From: JBGSTR01 sp963707135
Lineage (GTDB): Bacteria; Pseudomonadota; Gammaproteobacteria; Chromatiales; Chromatiaceae
Length of the DNA: 64,000 nt
NCBI GenBank assembly: GCA_963707135.1
Contig: CAVPOY010000029.1
Span: 1-64,000 of the forward strand
Direction: 5' to 3'
Both the position numbers and the translations under genes were made by a program. The notes under the pieces are model-generated. The model did not search any database. It was not told the DNA's origin and saw only the letters and a program-made list of their open reading frames with translations. Shown here piece after piece: positions 56,211 through 64,000 of the stretch. Each line of letters opens with the position of its first letter. The stretch's first letter is position 1.

Positions 56211-57065
56211 CTATCGGTTGACCGAAAATGCCAGCCTCACATTGTTCGCGACCAGGCCGTTGTCCTTCTGCTCGCTCTCGTTGACGTAGAACTCGAGTAT
56301 GGTCTCGCGATTGATCAGTAGATCCTCGGTGACCTCGTCGGCGAGCTCGTTGACGTGGCAGAACACACTGGTATAGGGAGACGCCGGCTCTCTGGGGTCG
56401 GTAATCCAAAGGTTAGGCGAGATGTCGTCCAGAATCCGCAGAAAGCCGTAGCCCTTTTCGGTGAACCACTTGGTGCAGACGCCTCGCACGCAGGACCCGG
56501 GCTTGCCCCATTCGTTGCGCGGTTCGTAGGAAATCGGCAGCAGGTCGGGGATCAGGAAGCCCGAGTAAAAGGCGTCGACCTCCTGCTGCAGCTGCCGGGA
56601 AACGTTCTTGAAGCCTATCAGCTCTACCCGGCAGCCCTTATTCTGCAGCGCGCTGACCACCTGAAGGAAATCGCCGTCGCCGGTAACCAGCAACACCTGT
56701 TCCAGCTTGTCGGCCTGGAGCATCGCATCGACGCCCATGTCCAGATCGGCATTGGCCTTGGTGGTCACGTTGCCGCTCTCGTCCGTATAGCGGCGCACCA
56801 GCTTCACGGTGATCTTCCAGCCGAAGTCTCGCACCATCTGCTGGTAGGTCCGGGATCGTTTTGCGTAGTCGGCATCCTCTCGGGCCCGCTCGGCGTCGAA
56901 GGCCATATAGGTGTTCAGACGCTGAAGAACCCCCCCCTCGCGAGCGGCGAAGCGGCGTAGAACGTCGTAGCGCATCTGATAACCGCCGTTGTGGCGCACG
57001 TTCTCGGCGTCCACAAAGACGCCCACACGAAAATTCGAGTCCAACGGCTGCCTCTCTCGGTTCAA
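56211..57065 (-). CDS. NYN (LabA/DUF88-type PIN-like) protein with a C-terminal cold-shock-like domain
   Basis: A 284-residue protein. The N-terminal NYN domain has VGVFVDAENVRHNGGYQMRY, KANADLDMGVDAMLQ and LLVTGDGDFLQVVSALQ, carrying the conserved Asp residues expected for RNase-type metal binding. The C-terminal 95 residues look like a cold-shock/OB fold: GVCTKWFTEKGYGFLRILDD (K-W-F-x5-G-Y-G-F-x-x) and VFCHVNELADEV. The combination suggests RNA binding plus cleavage. It is monocistronic or leads the pil block upstream; the link to pili is unproven. Intact. ATG 57065 fits the family N-terminus. Confidence 0.8.
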   Translation of the reverse strand: MNRERQPLDSNFRVGVFVDAENVRHNGGYQMRYDVLRRFAAREGGVLQRLNTYMAFDAERAREDADYAKRSRTYQQMVRDFGWKITVKLVRRYTDESGNVTTKANADLDMGVDAMLQADKLEQVLLVTGDGDFLQVVSALQNKGCRVELIGFKNVSRQLQQEVDAFYSGFLIPDLLPISYEPRNEWGKPGSCVRGVCTKWFTEKGYGFLRILDDISPNLWITDPREPASPYTSVFCHVNELADEVTEDLLINRETILEFYVNESEQKDNGLVANNVRLAFSVNR

Positions 57066-57246
57066 TTGCAGTCGGGATGGAGTAGTGCCACCGCGCAGCC
57101 GCCCGGACCGGAGTCCGGGCCAATCGCTCGCGCTCAGGGGAATGCTGACTTATTGCATTTCCCCTGCGGACCATGGATGGTCCGCCATCTCATGCGGCCC
57201 TAAGCCGTTGAACATGGGGCTTCCCGAGAGGCGCACCTCGCGGGAA

Positions 57247-57293
57247 GCGAGCTGATCAAATCCTAGTATGGATTTGATCAGAATCTCCTTTAG
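57247..57293 (+). repeat. Dispersed palindromic element, copy B (perfect 12-bp stem)
   Basis: Contains CTGATCAAATCC and GGATTTGATCAG separated by TAGTAT, a perfect 12-bp inverted repeat (57252-57281), followed by AATCTCCTTTAG. It lies just 3' of the acs gene, so the hairpin may end or protect that mRNA. Confidence 0.6.
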
Positions 57294-57336
57294 CCGGTCT
57301 ATGCCAGATCAGCCCCATGCTCGTCCGGCAATCGCC

Positions 57337-59283
<1,947 letters not shown>

Positions 59284-59428
59284 GTGGGTTTCCTCTTTTC
59301 GGGGTGGTGGTCGGTGCCAGCGGACCGCACGGCTTCTTGTGTTGGCGCCGCTTTCCGGTCGGTGGTAACCGGCAATACTAAGCGCTCGCCCCGCGAGGTT
59401 CCAGGTAAAGCGCGCGCGGATGCCGGCG

Positions 59429-60106
59429 TCAGCACAGAAAGCTGGCGAGAGACATCCCCTTGCCGGAGTCGCGATGCTCGGCCTGGGCGATGAACAGCTC
59501 GGCCGCCGAGAGCGCGTCGCTGAGCGCGTTGTGGGCCGCGTAGCGGGGCAGGTTGAAGCGGTCCCCGAGGGCGTGCAGACGCAGATCCGAGCCCTTGAAG
59601 GTGATCTGTCGGCGCTGGAAGGTGCGCAGCGCCAGCGTTTGCGTGTCCACCACCGGCATTACCAGACCGCGCCTCCAGAGCCGCCGGCTGGCGGCGGACA
59701 GGAAGCCGCGCTCGATTCGGGCGTGGTGGGCGATCATGACCTTGCCGGCCAGGGCGTCCAGGAGCTCGGCCATGACCTCCCGGAGCTCGCCCCCGAGCGC
59801 GGCCTGATCGTCGGTGATCTGGTGGATCACGGCGCTGGCCTCTGGGATCGAGCGGTCGATGCGCACCACCCGGTGTCGGGCGCTCGCCAGGTCGATGCGG
59901 GTTCCGTGCAGGGTCACGTAGCCGACGCTCAGTATCAGGTCCTTCTTGACATTCAGGCCGGTGGTTTCGAGGTCGATCGCCAGATAATCGACCGCCCGGT
60001 AGTCGGTCCGCGGGGCAGGAAACGGCCGCTCGAAATAGCCGCGAAGCGGCCCCGCCGGTGCGCGGCGGAGCTGCAGGCGTCGCCGCCAATCGATGAACGG
60101 GATCAA
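59429..60106 (-). CDS. DEDDh 3'-5' exonuclease (DnaQ-like)
   Basis: A 225-residue exonuclease. DEDDh motifs: YLAIDLETTGLNVKKDLILS (D-x-E), VMIAHHARIERGFL, and HNALSDALSAAELFIAQA (H-x4-D). It is smaller than a replicative epsilon subunit and stands between acs and the DUF294 gene, a conserved placement near acs/actP loci I recall from other gammaproteobacteria. Its role there, perhaps with the adjacent DUF294 protein, is unknown. Intact. Confidence 0.87.
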   Translation of the reverse strand: MIPFIDWRRRLQLRRAPAGPLRGYFERPFPAPRTDYRAVDYLAIDLETTGLNVKKDLILSVGYVTLHGTRIDLASARHRVVRIDRSIPEASAVIHQITDDQAALGGELREVMAELLDALAGKVMIAHHARIERGFLSAASRRLWRRGLVMPVVDTQTLALRTFQRRQITFKGSDLRLHALGDRFNLPRYAAHNALSDALSAAELFIAQAEHRDSGKGMSLASFLC

Positions 60107-60160
60107 GGACCGACCCTTAGTGAAAGGCTGATTTAATGCGTTTCCCGCGCGGGGCAGGAT

Positions 60161-60207
60161 GCGAGCTGATTGGAGACAGGGATGGCTTTAATCGGCGTCT
60201 CCTTAGG
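60161..60207 (+). repeat. Dispersed palindromic element, copy C
   Basis: GCGAGCTGATTGGAGACAGG ... AATCGGCGTCTCCTTAGG. GGAGAC and GTCTCC are inverted partners. It aligns with copies A and B and overlaps the last bases of the DUF294 gene. Confidence 0.5.
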
Positions 60208-62068
60208 TAAAGCGGCCGGCCTGGTAGCGCTGCCCCAGCGACTCCTGCATGGTGTTGATCAGAAGAAAGGCCTCCTTGAGGTGTCCCCGCTCGAGCGGCG
60301 AGAGCTCGTCCGGGGACAGATAGTTGTCCGCTGCCTCGCCGCGGCCGAGCTGGCGCGCCTGGTGGCGCATCCGAAGGGTACCGATGAACTCGGTGGCGTC
60401 GATCAGGTTGGCCGCTCCCTCCTTGCTGACCGCCGGCGTCCCCGCGGTGACCCTGAGTCGCTCCAGGGTGTTGGTCTCGTCGCGTGCGGTCGACAGGGCG
60501 TAGACCCTCGCCAGGTCGACGACCGGCACGATTCCGCGGTGCTTGATATCGAAGGTCTTGTCGTGCTCGCCGCCGTGAATCAGCACGAAATTGCGGAAAA
60601 AACCCAGCGGCGGTCGGTGCTTGAGGGCATTCGCCGCCATGTAGGCGATGAAAATCCGGTTTGCCCTCGAAAGCTCCAGGACCTGATCGTGCACTTCCTC
60701 GAAAAGTCCCTCGCGGTCGTGCAGCGCCCGCAGGTCGAAGAACACGCTCGAGAGCATCAGCGCCATCGGCTCTGGCCGCGAGATCCAGGTCGTGAAATAC
60801 TTCTTCCAGATCATTAGCTTCTGCCGCCACTTGGGGTTCGAAGCCATGACGTTTCCGGGGCAATAGCCGTAGCCGCAGGCGTCGAGGCCGTCGTTGACGA
60901 ACTTCGCCAGCGCGGCGAAATAGGCGTCGTCGTCGGGCTTCATGTGGTCGGCGATCAGCAGGGCGTTGTCCTGGTCCGAGTGGGAAGACTGCTCCCGGCG
61001 CGCCTGCGAGCCGGCGACCATCCAGGCGTAAGGGACCGGAGGCGGACCGAGCTCCTCCTCGGCCAGCTCGAGCAGGCGCAGCGTGAAGGCGTCGGTGATG
61101 GCGCTGATCGCCTGACCCACGTGGTCCGCCGTGGAACCGCCGCGAATCAGGTGAATATGCAGCTCCGATACCTTGGCGCTGATCTGGACCAGCGTCTCCA
61201 CGGACTCGGCCTTGTGGATATCGCCGACCAGGTAGACCGTGCTGGCGCTCTGGAAGCGGGTCAGGTCCGTCGTCGAGATGATCCCTTTGACCTCACGCCC
61301 GTCGAGCACGGGTAGGTGATGGACGTTGAGGCGTGACATCGCGATCAGCGCCTGGAAACCTAGCGCGTCGCACTGGGTCGTGTGCAGCCGCTCGGTCATG
61401 ATCGACCGCACCGGCTGATCGGTACCGAGCCCCTCGGCGATGCAGCGGCTGCGCAGATCGCGATCCGTGACCATGCCGACGAGCTGCTCGCCATCCATGA
61501 TCAACAGCGACGAGACCCGGTGCTCGGTCATGATTCGGGCCGCGTCCTGGATGCTCGTATCGGGGGTTACCGCGACGGGTTCGCGGCGGACCAGGTCGCC
61601 GATGCGCACGGTCATCAGCCCGGAGCTGGCCTCCTGGCTGTCACGCAATGCATCCAGGGCCTTGCGCATTCGGCTGGAGACCGACTGCTCGAAGTGCTCG
61701 GCGAAGGTCTCGTACTTCTCGCGCAGTCTCTCGAGCTCCTCGCAGGGCAACAGGTAGGCGAGGGTGTCCTCCGAGGTGTGGCCCCAGTAGCTGGCCTCTT
61801 TGCCGGCAAATCGGCAGGAGAGGACGCAGATGTCGCCCTCGGCGAGCTTGCCGATCAGCTCTTTCTGGCGGTCGCGCAGCTCCACCGCGCCACGGCGAAG
61901 GATGTAGAGGTAGGGCTGGTCCTCATCCTTCGGCGGAAACGCCTTTCCGCGACGAAAATAGCGCACCGAGAGGAGCCTCGGCAGGCGCTCGAGCACGGAT
62001 TGCGGGAGCTGATCGAACGGCGGGCGGCTAGCCAGGAACTCCTGGATCTCGATCAGTTCGACGTCCAT
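60203..62068 (-). CDS. Cyclic-nucleotide-binding, CBS, DUF294 nucleotidyltransferase-like protein
   Basis: A 621-residue multi-domain signalling protein. Residues ~1-130: cNMP-binding-like domain (YFRRGKAFPPKDEDQPYLYI). Residues ~150-290: two CBS domains (VTPDTSIQDAARIMTEHRVS, LIAMSRLNVHHLPVLDGREV). The rest is a DUF294 nucleotidyltransferase-like domain with the GS-x-AR-type core MVAGSQARREQSSHSDQDNA and the DUF294_C helical part. The GSxxR...DxD pattern resembles GlnD/MNT nucleotidyltransferases. This architecture is commonly found beside actP/acs and an exonuclease and may regulate acetate or adenine-nucleotide status; that role is inference. Intact. Confidence 0.85.
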   Translation of the reverse strand: MDVELIEIQEFLASRPPFDQLPQSVLERLPRLLSVRYFRRGKAFPPKDEDQPYLYILRRGAVELRDRQKELIGKLAEGDICVLSCRFAGKEASYWGHTSEDTLAYLLPCEELERLREKYETFAEHFEQSVSSRMRKALDALRDSQEASSGLMTVRIGDLVRREPVAVTPDTSIQDAARIMTEHRVSSLLIMDGEQLVGMVTDRDLRSRCIAEGLGTDQPVRSIMTERLHTTQCDALGFQALIAMSRLNVHHLPVLDGREVKGIISTTDLTRFQSASTVYLVGDIHKAESVETLVQISAKVSELHIHLIRGGSTADHVGQAISAITDAFTLRLLELAEEELGPPPVPYAWMVAGSQARREQSSHSDQDNALLIADHMKPDDDAYFAALAKFVNDGLDACGYGYCPGNVMASNPKWRQKLMIWKKYFTTWISRPEPMALMLSSVFFDLRALHDREGLFEEVHDQVLELSRANRIFIAYMAANALKHRPPLGFFRNFVLIHGGEHDKTFDIKHRGIVPVVDLARVYALSTARDETNTLERLRVTAGTPAVSKEGAANLIDATEFIGTLRMRHQARQLGRGEAADNYLSPDELSPLERGHLKEAFLLINTMQESLGQRYQAGRFT

Positions 62069-62140
62069 CGGATACCTCGGGGATGCGGAACGGGCCTAAA
62101 CCATACAACAGCTTCCGGGTCGATGTATCCGACGCGAAAA

Positions 62141-62164
62141 AAAGCCCCGCCGAAGCGGGGCTTT
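62141..62164 (-). terminator. Rho-independent terminator after actP
   Basis: AAAGCCCCGC-TTCG-GCGGGGCTTT on the minus strand, followed by TTTTCG. It stands about 30 bases after the actP stop and before the DUF294 gene start (62068). Very stable tetraloop hairpin with a T run. Confidence 0.9.
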
Positions 62165-62193
62165 GATCAACGGCATCCTGCCCGCTTCCGGGA

Positions 62194-63975
62194 TCAGTGC
62201 CCGGTCGCCTCCCCGGCGCCCCTGGGCACGCGGATGTCCTCGACCAGGTGCTGGATGTGCTCGGGCGGCGCCGCGGTGGCTCGGGAGACCACGTAGGCGA
62301 CGATGAAGTTGATCGCCGCGCCCACCGCGCCGATCGCCTCCGGCGAAATGCCGAACAGCCAGTTATCCGCCGTGTTGGCCGCCATCTCGGTGCCCGGGAC
62401 GAAGAACCAGCCCTTGAACCAGAAGATGTAGACCAGCGTGAAGACCAGGCCGGACAGCATGCCCAGGATTGCGCCGGCCCGGTTCGCCCGTTTGTCGAAG
62501 ATGCCCATCATCAGGACCGGGAATATCGACGAGGCGGCGAGACCGAACGCCAGGGCCACCACCTGGGCCGCGAATCCTGGTGGGTTGAGTCCCAGATAAC
62601 CGGCTACGAAGATGGCGCCCGCCATCGCGATACGGCCCGCCATCAGCTCGGCCTTCTCGGAGATCCCCGGCATGAAGACGCCCTTCAGCAGGTCGTGCGA
62701 GATGGACGAGGAGATGGCCAGCAGCAGGCCGGCGGCGGTCGACAGGGCGGCGGCCAGACCGCCGGCGGCCACCAGGGCGATGACCCAGTTGGGCAGCCGG
62801 GCGATCTCCGGGTTCGCGAGCACCATGATGTCGTTGTCGACCTTGGTCATCTCGTTGCCCTTCCAGCCCCAGCCCTCGGCCTTGGCGGCGAAATCGGCGT
62901 TCTTGTCGTTGTAGTACTGGAGGCGGCCGTCCTGGTTCTTGTCCTCCCAGTCGAGCAGACCGGTCGTTTCCCAGCGATTCATCCACTCCGGAACCTTGGC
63001 GATCTCGATATTGCCCGCTGGCTCGCCGACCGGTCCGATCTGGACGGTGTTCATCAGGTTCAGGCGCGCCATGGCGCCGACGGCCGGGGCCGTGGTGTAG
63101 AGGATGGCGATGAAGACCAGCGCCCAGCCCGCGGACGAGCGCGCGTCGGCGACCTTGGGCACGGTGAAGAAGCGGATGATGACGTGCGGCAGGCCGGCTG
63201 TTCCGATCATCAGGGACAGCGTGAGCAGGAACATGTTCAGGTTGCTGTCCTTCTGCGCCGTGTAGGCGTTGAAGCCCAGGTCCGTCACCACCTGATCGAG
63301 CTTGTCGAGCAGCATCGTTCCGCTGCCGTCCGCCATCGCGCTTCCGAGACCGATCTGCGGAATCGGGGTGCCGGTGAGATTCAGCGAGATGAAGATCGCC
63401 GGGATGGTGTAGGCGAGGATCAGCACGCAGTATTGGGCGATCTGGGTGTAGGTGATGCCCTTCATGCCGCCGAGTACGGCGTAGACGAACACGATGCCCA
63501 TGCCGACGAATACACCGACCTCGAAATCCACTTCCAGGAAGCGGGAGAAGGCCACGCCGACGCCCTTCATCTGGCCGATTACGTAGGTGATCGAGGCGAC
63601 GATCAGGCACAGGACCGCGACGATGCGCGCGGTCTGCGAGTAGTAACGGTCGCCGATGAACTCGGGCACCGTGAACTTGCCAAATTTGCGCAGGTAGGGC
63701 GCGAGCAGCAGCGCGAGCAGCACGTAGCCGCCGGTCCAGCCCATCAGGTAGACGGAGGCATCAAAGCCCTTGAAGGCGATGAGGCCCGCCATAGAAATGA
63801 ATGACGCGGCGGACATCCAGTCCGCGGCGGTGGCCATGCCGTTGGCGACCGGGTGGATGCCCTTGCCGGCGACATAGAACTCGCCGGTGGTGGCCGCGCG
63901 CGCCCAGATGGCGATGCCGATGTACAGCGCGAAGGTCGCGCCGACGACGATGAAAGTCAGTGTTTGAAGGTCCAT
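62194..63975 (-). CDS. actP: Cation/acetate symporter (sodium:solute symporter family)
   Basis: A 593-residue SSS-family transporter, probably Na+/acetate (ActP). About 13-14 TM helices: for example FIVVGATFALYIGIAIWARA, GGYVLLALLLAPYLRKFGKF, IVAVLCLIVASITYVIGQMK and VGVFVGMGIVFVYAVLGGMK. FTVPEFIGDRY and SSSISHDLLKG are typical of VC2705-like acetate symporters. A hydrophilic insert at residues ~340-385 is also typical of that subgroup. It likely supplies acetate to acs. The start ATG is 25 bases from the window end; upstream context is not visible. Confidence 0.9.
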   Translation of the reverse strand: MDLQTLTFIVVGATFALYIGIAIWARAATTGEFYVAGKGIHPVANGMATAADWMSAASFISMAGLIAFKGFDASVYLMGWTGGYVLLALLLAPYLRKFGKFTVPEFIGDRYYSQTARIVAVLCLIVASITYVIGQMKGVGVAFSRFLEVDFEVGVFVGMGIVFVYAVLGGMKGITYTQIAQYCVLILAYTIPAIFISLNLTGTPIPQIGLGSAMADGSGTMLLDKLDQVVTDLGFNAYTAQKDSNLNMFLLTLSLMIGTAGLPHVIIRFFTVPKVADARSSAGWALVFIAILYTTAPAVGAMARLNLMNTVQIGPVGEPAGNIEIAKVPEWMNRWETTGLLDWEDKNQDGRLQYYNDKNADFAAKAEGWGWKGNEMTKVDNDIMVLANPEIARLPNWVIALVAAGGLAAALSTAAGLLLAISSSISHDLLKGVFMPGISEKAELMAGRIAMAGAIFVAGYLGLNPPGFAAQVVALAFGLAASSIFPVLMMGIFDKRANRAGAILGMLSGLVFTLVYIFWFKGWFFVPGTEMAANTADNWLFGISPEAIGAVGAAINFIVAYVVSRATAAPPEHIQHLVEDIRVPRGAGEATGH

Positions 63976-64000
63976 AGGTGGTTCTCTGATGCCTCAGTCT

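Noticed and set aside
62197..63804. A 535-codon plus-strand open frame
   Set aside because: Antisense to actP, rich in D/H/R/Q as expected of shadow translation of membrane helices.

Overview
The window reads as part of a high-GC gammaproteobacterial chromosome, most likely Chromatiales-like. The reasons are indirect: a TACTGT...ACAGT-type LexA box, a sodB / grxD / rnt neighbourhood recalling Escherichia coli, a pilBCD-coaE block, GTP-type PEP carboxykinase, and an acs / exonuclease / DUF294 / actP acetate block. No rRNA, tRNA or CRISPR array was seen.

Layout. 0-2.4 kb: polysaccharide deacetylase and a GT4 glycosyltransferase, both frameshifted. 2.8-5.6 kb: an alpha/beta-hydrolase gene split by an ISAs1-type element whose transposase carries an N-terminal DUF4338 (DruA-like) domain and a canonical -1 slippery heptamer at its frame change. 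5.7-9.76 kb: a shattered Wadjet plasmid-defence locus (jetC lacking its 5' end, then jetD), cut at the end of a DDE/AAA+/DUF6431 transposon (about 9.76-13.2 kb). 13.2-15.1 kb: toxin-antitoxin-type pairs (DUF2442/DUF4160 and MazEF-like) and a duplicated remnant. 15.1-22 kb: a coiled-coil membrane protein and two large secreted proteins (an FG-GAP/ASPIC protein and an S8-like protease) that share a five-fold C-terminal repeat domain. 22.5-30.6 kb: an exopolysaccharide block (FecR-like protein, TPR/CBM-like protein, Wzc-type BY-kinase, Wza-type export protein, O-antigen-ligase-like polymerase). 30.7-64 kb: core genes: ilvD, argF, argD, sodB, hydantoinase B, asnO-type amidotransferase, grxD, rnt, TraB-like, mlaA, pyrC, pckG, SOS-controlled dnaE2, CLC channel, coaE, pilD-pilC-pilB, a NYN plus cold-shock-like protein, acs, an exonuclease, a cNMP/CBS/DUF294 protein and actP.

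How they work together. The left half is surface/EPS biology invaded by mobile and defence DNA. The right half is amino-acid, carbon and acetate metabolism plus type IV pilus assembly. Acs and ActP form an acetate uptake and activation module, PckG feeds gluconeogenesis, and PilB/C/D form the pilus motor, platform and prepilin peptidase.

Caution on sequence quality. Single-base frame changes occur in many genes between 0 and 42 kb, including argF, sodB and rnt, which should be functional. None is evident from 42.3 to 64 kb. Some apparent pseudogenes are therefore probably sequence errors. The Wadjet stretch has a far higher density of frame changes than anywhere else.
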